A DNA stretch of 64,000 nucleotides from Chloroflexota bacterium. Its GTDB lineage: Bacteria; Chloroflexota; Anaerolineae; Anaerolineales; Villigracilaceae. A program made the position numbers and the translations under genes. A model generated the notes under the pieces. The model was not told the DNA's origin, made no database searches, and saw only the letters and a program-made list of their open reading frames with translations. Location: positions 186,001 to 250,000 of the forward strand of contig JACPVF010000011.1 of NCBI GenBank assembly GCA_016191845.1, given 5' to 3'. The number at the start of each line of letters is the position of its first letter. The first letter of the stretch is position 1. This document shows positions 41,190 to 49,776 of this stretch, in pieces.

Positions 41190-42140
41190 ATGTTTACCAA
41201 TATCCTGATCCTTATTGTTTTGATCCTGGCCGCCGTGGCCCTCGGCTGGCTCACCCGCCGTGTATGGGGATCGAAGAACGCCGTCCTGAAATGGGCGGGT
41301 TCCATTATCAGTGGACTGCTTACGCTGGTCGTGGCCCTCGTCAGCGTGGTAGGTCTGCTGGGACTTATCAAATACTACACCCCCAAGAGTCATCCCGTAA
41401 CCGGGCTCAAAGTGGAAGGTACACCCGAGCAGATCGAGCGTGGCCGCGGCATTGCCAGTGTCTTCTGCGCGGGCTGTCACTCGGCCACCTCGGAGCTGCC
41501 GCTCTCGGGCGGCGTGGACATCGGCAGCGACCTGCCTGTCAACCTGGGCCATTTCTACTCGGTCAACCTCACGCCTGGCGGCCCGCTCAAGGATTGGAGC
41601 GACGGCGAGATCTTCCGCGCCCTGCGCGATAACGTGGACAACAAAGGTCAGCGACTGCTCTTCATGGCGGGCACCAACGTGCGCTTCCTGAGCGATGAGG
41701 ACATCAAGGCCGTCATCGCCTACCTGCGCAGCCAGGAGGCCGTCGAGACCGAATCGCCCTACCCGCCCGACCAGCCCAGTTTCCTGGGCGTGCTGATGGT
41801 CGGGGCTGGCATGCTGCCTGACCGTCCGCTGGTGGATGGGGTCATCACGGCCCCCGAGAAGGCCCCCACCGTGGAATACGGCACCTACATGATCAGTTAC
41901 CTCGACTGCACCTCCTGCCACGGCGACGACCTGACAGGCGGGACCAGCCCCGTGGCGCCCGTCGGCCCAAGCCTGCGCGTGGTCAAAGGCTGGACGCAGG
42001 AGCAGTTCGTCACCACCCTACGCACGGGCGTGGACCCGAGCAGACACCGACTCAAGTCCACGATGCCGTGGCAATCCACGGGAAAAATGGACGACATCGA
42101 GTTGGCCGCCTTGTACGCTTACCTGCTCAGCCTGAAATAA
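41190..42140 (+). CDS. Membrane-anchored diheme cytochrome c
   Basis: A 316-residue electron carrier. Two N-terminal helices (2-20 and 31-57) anchor it, and two class I cytochrome c domains face outward. Heme 1 is CAGCH in GIASVFCAGCHS (about 90-94) with a later Met in LFMAGTNVRFLSDEDIKAVIAYLRS. Heme 2 is CTSCH in YLDCTSCHGDDLTGG (about 240) with Met in STMPWQS. This build resembles alcohol or sulfite dehydrogenase-associated or orphan diheme cytochromes. No catalytic partner is adjacent. GGAG lies five bases before ATG 41190. Confidence 0.82.
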   Translation: MFTNILILIVLILAAVALGWLTRRVWGSKNAVLKWAGSIISGLLTLVVALVSVVGLLGLIKYYTPKSHPVTGLKVEGTPEQIERGRGIASVFCAGCHSATSELPLSGGVDIGSDLPVNLGHFYSVNLTPGGPLKDWSDGEIFRALRDNVDNKGQRLLFMAGTNVRFLSDEDIKAVIAYLRSQEAVETESPYPPDQPSFLGVLMVGAGMLPDRPLVDGVITAPEKAPTVEYGTYMISYLDCTSCHGDDLTGGTSPVAPVGPSLRVVKGWTQEQFVTTLRTGVDPSRHRLKSTMPWQSTGKMDDIELAALYAYLLSLK

Positions 42141-42169
42141 AAACTCGACACGGATAAAGCCAAAATCAG

Positions 42170-42196
42170 TCCCCGCCCAGTGTGGCGGGGATTTGA
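42170..42196 (+). terminator. Rho-independent terminator
   Basis: TCCCCGCC and GGCGGGGA pair around CAGTGT, followed by TTTGATTT. Confidence 0.75.
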
Positions 42197-42244
42197 TTTG
42201 GGTATATAATTTTTTAACAATCGAAACCCAGTCAGGAGGCTGGC

Positions 42245-43441
42245 ATGTCAAAGAAACCAGGTGTGATCGCAATTTTGACAGGCGGTGGGGATGTCCCAGG
42301 GTTGAACCCAGCCATTCGTGCAGTGACCATCCGCGCGCTACGAGAAGGCTACCGTGTCATCGGCATTCGACGCGGCTGGGCAGGGCTGGTGGACGTCGTC
42401 CGAGACAAGGGGGCGGATAATTCGAACAACTACCAGGAACTGACCGAAGAGATCGTCAACCGCGCAGGCCGCACCGGGGGAACCTTCCTGCACACATCCC
42501 GCACCAACCCCAGCAACGTCAAGAAATCCGCCATTCCCGAACACCTCAAAGACAAATTCAATGCCGAGCGCAACGACCTGACGCCCGAAGTGCTGAAGAA
42601 CCTGGACTTCCTGGACGTGGATTACCTCATCCCCATCGGCGGCGACGACACGCTCAGCTATGGCGTGCGGCTGTACCGCGAAGGCATCCACGTGATCGCC
42701 ATCCCCAAGACAATGGACAATGATGTGCCGGGCACCGATTATTGCATCGGATTCAGCACCTGCGTCACCCGCACCATTGCGCTGACCAACAGTCTGCGCA
42801 CCATTGCGGGTTCACACGAGCGCTTCCTGGTGCTGGAGGTCTTTGGACGTTATGCAGGTTTCACCGCCATGCTGCCCACGCTGGCGGGCGCGGCCAATCG
42901 CTGCGTCATCCCCGAATTCCAATTTGACATCGAACACCTGACGGAGTTGATGAGCAAGGACCGCCTGCGTAATCCCAGCCGCTACTCCATTGCGTTGGTC
43001 TCGGAAGGCGCCACCTTCAAAGGCGGCGATGTGATGTTCGAAGGCCAGACCACCGACGCCTTCGGCCATGCCAAACTGGGCGGCATCGGCGACGTGGTCT
43101 CTTCGGCCATGAAGGAACTCTCCCCCAAGTTCAACGGCGGCAAGACCGTGGATGTGGTCAACCAGAAGCTGGGATACATGGTGCGCGGCGGCGATCCCGA
43201 CGCCATCGACTCGATCGTGCCGATGGCCTTCGGCAACCTGGCCCTCGACCTGATTCTGAAAGGCATCCACGGGCGGCTGGTCGTCCTCAAGAACGGCCGT
43301 TACGACAACCTGCCACTGGACGTGGTCACCGCCAGCAAGAAGCTGGTCAACGTGGAGCGCTCGTACGACACGGACCGCTACCGACCCAAGTACGAGAATT
43401 TCGAGATGAAGCCGCTGTTCATCATGACCAGCGAAGGCTGA
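42245..43441 (+). CDS. pfkA: Phosphofructokinase, predicted pyrophosphate-dependent type
   Basis: Phosphorylates fructose 6-phosphate in glycolysis. The N-terminal loop LTGGGDVPGLNPAIRAV and the substrate motifs PKTMDNDVPGTDYCIGF (about 157-173) and EVFGRYAGFTAM (about 199-210) define the family. Two residues decide the phosphoryl donor. GGDDT (about 138-142) has Asp where ATP enzymes have Gly (GGDGS), and PKTMDND has Lys where ATP enzymes have Gly (PGTIDND). Both are the pyrophosphate-enzyme pattern, so PPi is the likely donor and the reaction reversible. It has 398 residues. AGGAGG lies six bases before the ATG, and a TATATAAT -10 lies about 30 bp upstream. Confidence 0.88.
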   Translation: MSKKPGVIAILTGGGDVPGLNPAIRAVTIRALREGYRVIGIRRGWAGLVDVVRDKGADNSNNYQELTEEIVNRAGRTGGTFLHTSRTNPSNVKKSAIPEHLKDKFNAERNDLTPEVLKNLDFLDVDYLIPIGGDDTLSYGVRLYREGIHVIAIPKTMDNDVPGTDYCIGFSTCVTRTIALTNSLRTIAGSHERFLVLEVFGRYAGFTAMLPTLAGAANRCVIPEFQFDIEHLTELMSKDRLRNPSRYSIALVSEGATFKGGDVMFEGQTTDAFGHAKLGGIGDVVSSAMKELSPKFNGGKTVDVVNQKLGYMVRGGDPDAIDSIVPMAFGNLALDLILKGIHGRLVVLKNGRYDNLPLDVVTASKKLVNVERSYDTDRYRPKYENFEMKPLFIMTSEG

Positions 43442-43498
43442 CCCCCTCCCAGCCTCCCCCAAACGCAAAGAACGCATTTAGAGAAAGCGCAATATTCT

Positions 43499-43535
43499 CC
43501 TTCCCCCATTTCCGTACGTCGGAAATGGGGGAAGG
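43499..43535. other. Long perfect hairpin between pfkA and the serine dehydratase gene
   Basis: CCTTCCCCCATTTCCG and its complement form a 16-bp stem with loop TACGT. There is no T tract, so it probably limits read-through or protects the pfkA mRNA end rather than acting as a classical terminator. Confidence 0.6.
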
Positions 43536-43595
43536 TCGGGATGGAGGCAATTCCGTGGCATAATGCGGGGACTATCGACAAATCAGGAGCAAGCA

Positions 43596-44873
43596 ATGGA
43601 ATCGATCAAAGAACTCTATCGGATCGGCATCGGTCCGTCGAGCAGTCACACCATGGGGCCGCGGCGCGCAGCGGAGATCTTCCGCGGGCGCTATCCGTCC
43701 GCAGCGGCGTACCGCGTCAAATTATATGGAAGCCTGGCTGCCACGGGACGCGGTCACCTGACGGATGCAGCCATCAAGAGCGTTTTCAACCCCGAGACCC
43801 TTGAACTGGTCTGGAAACCCGAAAAGACCCTGCCCCTCCACCCCAACGGAATGCGCTTCGAGGCGCTGACTGCGGATGGCAAGACCTTTGGGCGCTGGGA
43901 GGTCTACTCCGTGGGCGGCGGCGCCCTGCGTGACGAAGGCAGCCTGCCTGTGCCGAAATGCGTCTACACCACCAAGAGCATGCGCGAGATCCTCGAGCAT
44001 TGCAAGCACACGGGGCAGGCGCTGTGGGAATACGTTGAGGAAAACGAAGGCCCCGAAATATGGGATTACCTGCACGAGGTCTGGCAAGTGATGCAAGCCG
44101 CCATCGAGCGCGGACTACATGCAGAAGGCGTCCTGCCTGGCGGGCTGGGTGTGGCACGCAAGTCCTGGGCGTTCTATCGCAAGGCCAACCTTTCAGGGGC
44201 AGTGTTACAGCGGGCGGGACTGGTCTCGGCCTACGCCCTGGCCGTCTCAGAGGAGAACGCCAGCGGCGGCGAGATCGTCACCGCGCCGACCTGCGGCTCG
44301 TGCGGGGTCGTCCCTGCCGTGCTGCGCCACCTGCACGAGGTCCTCAACTGCTCCGAGGATTCCATCCTGCGGGCACTGGCCACGGCGGGTCTGATTGGCG
44401 ACATCGCCAAGCACAACGCCTCCATCTCTGGCGCGGAGGTCGGCTGCCAGGGCGAGGTGGGTGTGGCCTGCGCGATGGCGGCGGGTGCGGCGGCCCAACT
44501 GCTGGGCGGCACCGTCCGCCAGATCGAGTATGCCGCCGAGATGGGACTCGAACATCACCTTGGCCTGACCTGCGACCCCGTCAACGGACTGGTGCAGATT
44601 CCCTGCATAGAGCGCAACGCCTTTGCCGCCGCGCGCGCCCTGGCCGCCGCCGACTATGCCCTCTTCACCGACGGCAGCCACCGCATCTCGTACGATGACG
44701 TGGTCTCGGTGATGCGCGAGACGGGGCACGCGCTGCCTTCACTCTACCGTGAGACCTCCGAGGGCGGGCTGGCCGCCGCCTATCAGCGCCGCCGCAGGAA
44801 GCAGAACACCGCCAGCCTGTCCACGCCGCCTGTGCCTCCGCCCAGTGAACCGCCTGCGACCAATGGCGGATAA
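43596..44873 (+). CDS. sdaA: L-serine dehydratase, single-chain iron-sulfur type
   Basis: Converts L-serine to pyruvate and ammonia with a [4Fe-4S] cluster. The beta-like domain opens YRIGIGPSSSHTMGPRRAAE (about 8-27). The catalytic alpha-like domain holds TAPTCGSCGVVPAVLRHL (about 229-246), ISGAEVGCQGEVGVACAMAAGA (about 279-300) and GLTCDPVNGLVQIPCIERNA (about 325-344), with cluster cysteines. At 425 residues both domains are in one chain, as in E. coli SdaA. A Pro/Ser-rich tail of about 20 residues follows the fold. GGAG precedes ATG 43596; a frame extending to 43563 lacks a ribosome site. Confidence 0.92.
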   Translation: MESIKELYRIGIGPSSSHTMGPRRAAEIFRGRYPSAAAYRVKLYGSLAATGRGHLTDAAIKSVFNPETLELVWKPEKTLPLHPNGMRFEALTADGKTFGRWEVYSVGGGALRDEGSLPVPKCVYTTKSMREILEHCKHTGQALWEYVEENEGPEIWDYLHEVWQVMQAAIERGLHAEGVLPGGLGVARKSWAFYRKANLSGAVLQRAGLVSAYALAVSEENASGGEIVTAPTCGSCGVVPAVLRHLHEVLNCSEDSILRALATAGLIGDIAKHNASISGAEVGCQGEVGVACAMAAGAAAQLLGGTVRQIEYAAEMGLEHHLGLTCDPVNGLVQIPCIERNAFAAARALAAADYALFTDGSHRISYDDVVSVMRETGHALPSLYRETSEGGLAAAYQRRRRKQNTASLSTPPVPPPSEPPATNGG

Positions 44874-44928
44874 ACTTTGCTTCACGAGCGCTGTACACTT
44901 CTGGTAATTCGTTTCCAGGAGAGACAGC

Positions 44929-45225
44929 ATGATGAAGCAATGCCCTGAATGTGGGTCGACCGAGATCATTCCCGACCTGCTGGTCTTCGCGGATCGGTCT
45001 ACCAGCGGACAGAACCCGCCTTACGTCAGTCTGACCGAGCCAGAACCACAGAATCGGCCATTCGTCTGGATGCCAAAATCTGTTTCCGCGGGATTCCGCG
45101 CGGCGGTCTGCGGCGGGTGTGGCTACACCCACTTTTACACAATGCAACATGCCGCCCTGCTGGACACCTATAAAAAAGGCTACAAAAGCCAGCAATACAA
45201 CCTGTCCATCCTCCTGCCGATGTAG
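44929..45225 (+). CDS. Small zinc-ribbon protein
   Basis: A 98-residue protein with two Cys pairs in zinc-ribbon spacing: CPECGSTEI at residues 5-13 and CGGCGYTHFYT at about 62-72. The last 25 residues are Tyr/Lys-rich. Such proteins are common and of unknown role, possibly RNA- or protein-binding. The ATG pair at 44929 has GGAGAGAC upstream. It lies 55 bp after the serine dehydratase gene and 43 bp before another zinc-ribbon gene, so the three may share a transcript. Confidence 0.6.
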   Translation: MMKQCPECGSTEIIPDLLVFADRSTSGQNPPYVSLTEPEPQNRPFVWMPKSVSAGFRAAVCGGCGYTHFYTMQHAALLDTYKKGYKSQQYNLSILLPM

Positions 45226-45268
45226 GCAGGAAAATTTATTCGTACTTCATTGAAGATCGGAGCCCCCT

Positions 45269-45805
45269 ATGCCTGAGATGCGCCTGTTGAAATGTCCCGC
45301 TTGCGGAGGTCCGCTCGAACCGCCGCGCGGCGAAGCCACCATGAAATGTACCTACTGCGGCAACGCAGTGGTCATCCCTGAAAGCCTGCGGTCGGCCCCT
45401 GAAGCGGCGGCCAGCCCCCAGGCCAGCATTTTCTCGGGCATCGACCTGAACTCGATGGTCGGCTACGGCGCCCAATGGAGCGAAGTCGTCCAAATGGCAC
45501 AGAGGGGTAACAAAGAAGAAGCTGTCAAGAAATATATGGCGCTGACGGGCAACAGCGAATCCTCGGCGCGCTACATGGTGGACAACCTCTCAGGCACCCA
45601 ACTCTACGACACCATGACGGGCCAGGCCGTGCAGCAAATCTACGCCCCTTACATGAACATGGCCGCCGAAACGGTCAAGACCACCACGCGGTGGTCGATG
45701 TGGCTGGGCTGCGGCATCACTGCTTTCGTGATGTGCATCATCCTGGTCACGGTCATTCCAACCCTGATCGGAGTATTCGCCAGCATCTGGCCCTGGTTGA
45801 GATAA
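45269..45805 (+). CDS. Zinc-ribbon membrane protein
   Basis: A 178-residue protein. The N-terminus is a zinc ribbon, CPACGGPLEPPRGEATMKCTYCG (residues 9-31). The middle is helical and soluble, with a stretch (about 72-100: EVVQMAQRGNKEEAVKKYMALTG) of the kind seen in proteins that count or bind repeats. One C-terminal membrane helix (about 147-170) anchors it. No known family is recognised, and an inward-facing ribbon is likely. A terminator follows at 45819. Confidence 0.6.
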   Translation: MPEMRLLKCPACGGPLEPPRGEATMKCTYCGNAVVIPESLRSAPEAAASPQASIFSGIDLNSMVGYGAQWSEVVQMAQRGNKEEAVKKYMALTGNSESSARYMVDNLSGTQLYDTMTGQAVQQIYAPYMNMAAETVKTTTRWSMWLGCGITAFVMCIILVTVIPTLIGVFASIWPWLR

Positions 45806-45818
45806 AATAGGATGAGGA

Positions 45819-45847
45819 CGGGCGGCAGTGTTGCCGCCCGAATTTTA
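45819..45847 (+). terminator. Rho-independent terminator
   Basis: CGGGCGGCA and TGCCGCCCG pair around GTGT, followed by AATTTTAT. Confidence 0.82.
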
Positions 45848-45871
45848 TAGTTGACAAGGAACCCTTCCTCC

Positions 45872-46627
45872 ATGCGGACCCTGATCCTCGCCCTGACCTT
45901 GCTACTCCTGCTGACGACTGCCTGCGCCCCTGCCCCCACCCCGACGGTTGCTCCCGTGACCGAGATCGTGGCGCCCACTGAAACCTTTACCCCCATCCCC
46001 AACCCCACCCTGACCGAGATCCCCACCGCGATGGCGACCGCCACCGAGGCTCCCACCTTCACCCCTTCCCCCATCCCGACGGTCGAGAGCCTCAAGGCCA
46101 GTGTCAGCGCGGATCTGCTGTCTTGCCGATATGGCCCGGGCGCAGAATACCTCTTCCTATACGGACTGCGCAAAGGCGCGAACATCCAACTGATCGGGCG
46201 GACGAACGGCAATGACTGGCTGTATGTGGCAGGCAAGAATCCGTGCTGGGTCAAGGCCGAATTCCTCTCCATCGAGGGTGACGATCAAGCCCTGCCCGTG
46301 GTCTACCCTGGTATCGCCAAACTGCCCAAGTCGCCGTATTACCCGCCGACCACCGTCCTCAGCGCCGTGCGGACGGGGAACTCCGTCACTGTGGAGTGGA
46401 GCGATGTGCCGCTGCGGGCAGGCGATGAGGAGGACGAGTCGATGCTGCATTACATCGTCGAGGTCTGGCATTGTGAGGGCGGACAGTATCTTTTCAGTCC
46501 GCTGGCCACCAACGACCTGACGATCACCTTCGTGGACGAGCCTGGCTGTTCCCAACCCTCGTTTGGCCGCATCTTCGTGCAGGAAAAGCATGGTTTCGCA
46601 GGGCCGACCGAAATTCCGTGGCCGTAG
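45872..46627 (+). CDS. Lipoprotein with SH3-like domain
   Basis: A 251-residue secreted lipoprotein. The signal peptide ends LLLLTTAC, with the lipidated Cys at about residue 18. A 50-residue Pro/Thr-rich linker follows. Residues about 78-132 look like a bacterial SH3 domain (VSADLLSCRYGPGAEYLFLYGLRKGANIQLIGRTNGNDWLYV...CWVKAEFL), often involved in cell-wall or envelope contacts. The rest (about 150-251) has a beta-rich, fibronectin-like look. ATG 45872 is chosen because it opens a proper signal peptide; an in-frame TTG 21 bases upstream is less likely. Confidence 0.65.
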   Translation: MRTLILALTLLLLLTTACAPAPTPTVAPVTEIVAPTETFTPIPNPTLTEIPTAMATATEAPTFTPSPIPTVESLKASVSADLLSCRYGPGAEYLFLYGLRKGANIQLIGRTNGNDWLYVAGKNPCWVKAEFLSIEGDDQALPVVYPGIAKLPKSPYYPPTTVLSAVRTGNSVTVEWSDVPLRAGDEEDESMLHYIVEVWHCEGGQYLFSPLATNDLTITFVDEPGCSQPSFGRIFVQEKHGFAGPTEIPWP

Positions 46628-46650
46628 TCCGCGCGACAAACTCAATCTTG

Positions 46651-46680
46651 AAAATCCCGCCTTTTGGCGGGATTTTTTCT
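46651..46680 (+). terminator. Rho-independent terminator
   Basis: AATCCCGCC and GGCGGGATT pair around TTTT, followed by a T tract. Confidence 0.88.
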
Positions 46681-46700
46681 TAATATTTTCAATTAAAGCA

Positions 46701-46729
46701 TTGACATTTATAAAAATAGGTTGTAATAT
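46701..46729 (+). promoter_or_regulatory. Sigma-70-type promoter of the ABC exporter operon
   Basis: TTGACA (46701-46706) and TAATAT (46724-46729) are 17 bp apart in AT-rich DNA, 75 bp before the ATPase start. Confidence 0.82.
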
Positions 46730-46803
46730 ATGCAAAGAAAACTAAAACAAGAATCAAGAAAATTAAACTCTGGTTACGCTTTATTGAAAAAGAAGGAGTT
46801 CCC

Positions 46804-47865
46804 ATGTCCGACATCGCCATTCAGGCCCACAAATTGGTCAAGCAGTTCCCTGCCCGTGCCGACAGCGGCAATGACAAGAAATCCGAAGGCGAAGCAACAT
46901 CCGCCAAGAAGCGCAGCTTCTGGCCCTTTGGAAAGCGCGCGCCCAAGTCCATGTTCACCGCCGTCAACGGCGTGGACCTGGAGATCCGCCGCGGCGAGAT
47001 CTTCGGCCTGCTCGGCCCGAACGGCGCGGGCAAGTCCACCACCATCCGCATGCTGTGCACCCTGCTCGAACCCACCAGCGGTACAGCCAAGGTCAATGGC
47101 TTCGACGTGGTCACACAGGCCAATCAAGTGCGCCGCAACCTGGGGACGGTGCTGGCTGGTGAACGCAGCATCTACTGGAAGTTGAGCGGCCGCGAGAATC
47201 TGCAATATTTCGCCGCGCTGTATCACATCCCGCCCACCGTGGCCAAGAAGCGTGTCGAGGAATTGATCGAGCGTATGGAGATCAAGGATCGCGCCAACGA
47301 ATTGGTCGAGAAGTACTCGACGGGGATGCGCCAGCGTATCGCCATTGCCAAGGCCCTGCTGGCTCGTCCGCCCATTTTGCTGCTGGACGAACCCACCCTC
47401 GGCCTGGATCCGCAGGCGGCGCGCAACCTGCGCGAACTGATCGCCCAACTCAAGCAGGAAGGTCACACCATCCTGTTGACCACACATTACATGGAAGAAG
47501 CCGACCAGCTCTCCGACCGCATCGGCATCATCGATACAGGCAAGGTCATCGCGCTGGATACGCCCGAGGGCCTCAAGCGTCGCATCGACCAGAAGGAAGT
47601 CATCCGCCTGGAGTTGACGGGCTGGCATGATGACCTGAACGATAAGCTAAAGAGCATCACGGGCATCGAGTCGCTGACCAGCCATCAGAAGGGTGAAGCC
47701 GACCTGTGGGAGGTCAACCTTCAGGCACAGAACAGCCGCCATGCACTGCCGCGCATCGTCGAGAGTCTGAGCGGCAACGGCACCCGCCTGGTCAACATGA
47801 ATATCGTCAAGCCCTCGCTGGAGGATGTCTTCATCCACCTGACGGGCAAGGCCCTGCGCGATTAA
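46804..47865 (+). CDS. ABC-2 type exporter ATP-binding protein
   Basis: The 353-residue ATPase of a DrrA/NodI-type exporter, which powers efflux of drugs, lipids or polysaccharide through the two permeases downstream. Walker A is GPNGAGKSTT (about 73-82), the signature YSTGMRQRIAIAKALL (about 175-190), Walker B ILLLDEPTLGLDP and the switch LTTHYMEEADQLSDR. A Lys/Ser-rich insertion of about 30 residues (about 20-48) interrupts the first beta sheet, which is unusual for the family. The C-terminal domain (from about 255) is of the DrrA type. AAGGAG precedes the ATG, and a consensus promoter lies at 46701. Confidence 0.88.
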   Translation: MSDIAIQAHKLVKQFPARADSGNDKKSEGEATSAKKRSFWPFGKRAPKSMFTAVNGVDLEIRRGEIFGLLGPNGAGKSTTIRMLCTLLEPTSGTAKVNGFDVVTQANQVRRNLGTVLAGERSIYWKLSGRENLQYFAALYHIPPTVAKKRVEELIERMEIKDRANELVEKYSTGMRQRIAIAKALLARPPILLLDEPTLGLDPQAARNLRELIAQLKQEGHTILLTTHYMEEADQLSDRIGIIDTGKVIALDTPEGLKRRIDQKEVIRLELTGWHDDLNDKLKSITGIESLTSHQKGEADLWEVNLQAQNSRHALPRIVESLSGNGTRLVNMNIVKPSLEDVFIHLTGKALRD

Positions 47866-47877
47866 ACGGAGGCAGGC

Positions 47878-48750
47878 ATGAGATCCGAACCGATTGTTTC
47901 CGCCCCATTGGGGCGATCCACCTCTTTGAACGAGATGCGCGCCCTCGCGGCCGTCATCCGCCGCGAGTGGACCATCTTCATCCGCTATCCCTCGTGGATC
48001 ATCTCTCTGCTCATCTGGCCGATCATCTTCCCGATGGGTTATATCCTCACCGCACGCGCCCTCTCGGGCGTGGATGGCAGCGGGCTGACGCAATTTCAGA
48101 TCAACACAGGCCTGACCGAGTACGTCGGTTACATGGCGGTCGGCACGATGATCTGGATGTGGCAAAACGTGGTGCTCTGGAATGTGGGCGGCGCCCTCCG
48201 CAACGAACAGATGCGCGGCACGCTCGAGTCGAACTGGCTCTCCCCCACCTGGCGCTTCGCCTACCTGCTCGGGGCCAGCGTCCCGCAATTGATCTCGATG
48301 CTGGTCATGTTATTGGTCTCCGGCCTGGAATATGCCTTCCTCTTCGGTGTGAAGTTCCAGGGCAGCCTGCCCCTGACCCTTCTGGTGATCCTGGTCTCGA
48401 TACCCGCCGTCTACGGGTTAGGCTTTGCCTTCGCCAGCCTGGTCATCACCATGAAAGAGGCCAACGCCTTCGTCTTTCTGGTGCGCGGCATCGTGATGGT
48501 CTTCTGCGGCGTGACCTATCCGCTGGCGATCCAGCCGCAATGGATGCAGAATGTCGCCGCCTGGTTGCCGCAGACTTACATCATCCACGCGGTGAGAAGC
48601 GCAGCCCTGAGTACGGAAGGCTTTCAGGGCATCGCCCACGACCTGCAAATGCTCGTCCTCTTCGGCGCCTTCTGGCTGGCCCTTGGCATGGCCGTCTTCG
48701 CCTGGATGGAACGCCGCGCCCGCCAGACGGGCGCAATCGGACAATATTGA
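47878..48750 (+). CDS. ABC-2 type exporter permease (first)
   Basis: A 290-residue inner-membrane permease with six helices in the ABC-2 pattern. ALAAVIRREWTIFIRYPSWIISLLIWPIIFPMGYIL is the N-terminal elbow and first helix; MRGTLESNWLSPTWRFAYLLG is the cytoplasmic coupling segment; AFVFLVRGIVMVFCGVTYPLAIQPQWMQNVAAWLPQTYIIHAVRS is the re-entrant region. GGAGGCAGGC precedes the ATG, 12 bp after the ATPase stop. It pairs with the second permease as a heterodimer. Confidence 0.84.
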   Translation: MRSEPIVSAPLGRSTSLNEMRALAAVIRREWTIFIRYPSWIISLLIWPIIFPMGYILTARALSGVDGSGLTQFQINTGLTEYVGYMAVGTMIWMWQNVVLWNVGGALRNEQMRGTLESNWLSPTWRFAYLLGASVPQLISMLVMLLVSGLEYAFLFGVKFQGSLPLTLLVILVSIPAVYGLGFAFASLVITMKEANAFVFLVRGIVMVFCGVTYPLAIQPQWMQNVAAWLPQTYIIHAVRSAALSTEGFQGIAHDLQMLVLFGAFWLALGMAVFAWMERRARQTGAIGQY

Positions 48751-48825
48751 TTTCTCCGCGCTGAGCGGAGGGACGTGTCTATCGTCCCGAAGCCGAAGCG
48801 CTACGTTTTATAAGGAATAAGAGAG

Positions 48826-49671
48826 ATGGAAACTTTATCCACCCCCACCCTGGCCTCCCACCTGCGCGCACTGTCCGCCCTCATCCGCAAGGACTGGAAA
48901 CAGTATTGGCGCTACCCGCTCAATGCGATCTCGTCTGTGTTCCATCCGCTGGTGTGGATCGCGCCCGTCTACTTCATGGGACTGGCCTTCAGTCATAACG
49001 GCAAGGCGTTGGGCTTCGCCCAGTACAGTGGCACCACCGACTTCATGTCCTTCATCCTGCTGGGCACCATGCTGGAGAACTTCATCAACGCCGTTTTCTG
49101 GGGCATGGGATATGCGCTCAAGAACGACATGGACTCGGGCGTAATGGAGTCCAACTGGCTGACGCCCATCCCGCGCCTGCTGATCCTGATCGGCCACTCG
49201 GTCACCAACCTGGTCGTGACGGCCATCACCTCGACGGGGATGCTGTTCTTCGGCGGCTTGATCTTCGGCTTCCATCCCACCGGCGACGTGCTGACGGCTC
49301 TGCTGCCCATCCTCCCGATGATGATCGGACTGTACGGCTTCGGGTTCGCCTTCGCCGCGCTGGTCATGCTGATGCGTGAGGCCAACACGATGGTGGACTT
49401 GAGCAGCTTCCTGGTGCAGATCTTCTCGGGCTCGAACTTCCCCGTCAACGCCCTGCCGCGTTACCTGCTGCCCGTAGCCCTGGCCCTGCCCCTCACCTAC
49501 GGCCTGGACAGCGTCCGCGCACGGCTGATCGGCACCACTCCGCTCGTCCCGTTGAATGTGGAAATGATCCTGCTGATCGTGTTCATGTTCGTCATGTTGT
49601 GGATCGGCACGGCCGCCTTCCGCGCACTGGAACGGCGGGTACGAATACTCGGCACCCTGGGGCAGCACTAA
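48826..49671 (+). CDS. ABC-2 type exporter permease (second)
   Basis: A 281-residue permease with the same plan as its neighbour: LIRKDWKQYWRYPLNAISSVFHPLVWIAPVYFMG, the coupling segment MDSGVMESNWLTPIPRLLILIG, and NTMVDLSSFLVQIFSGSNFPVNALPRYLLPVALALPLTYGLDSVR. The two permeases are clearly paralogous, so the exporter channel is a heterodimer. It is the last gene of the operon, followed by a terminator. The substrate is not evident. Confidence 0.84.
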   Translation: METLSTPTLASHLRALSALIRKDWKQYWRYPLNAISSVFHPLVWIAPVYFMGLAFSHNGKALGFAQYSGTTDFMSFILLGTMLENFINAVFWGMGYALKNDMDSGVMESNWLTPIPRLLILIGHSVTNLVVTAITSTGMLFFGGLIFGFHPTGDVLTALLPILPMMIGLYGFGFAFAALVMLMREANTMVDLSSFLVQIFSGSNFPVNALPRYLLPVALALPLTYGLDSVRARLIGTTPLVPLNVEMILLIVFMFVMLWIGTAAFRALERRVRILGTLGQH

Positions 49672-49678
49672 CATTCTT

Positions 49679-49703
49679 CAGCCGCCAATTGGCGGCTGTT
49701 TTA
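49679..49703 (+). terminator. Rho-independent terminator after the ABC exporter operon
   Basis: CAGCCGCC and GGCGGCTG pair around AATT, followed by TTTTATT. Confidence 0.87.
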
Positions 49704-49776
49704 TTGCAGGTGTTAATCTAAGCCTGTTCAATCCAGAACATACGTGCTATGATGATTGTTTCCCTGTGAGGCAAAC

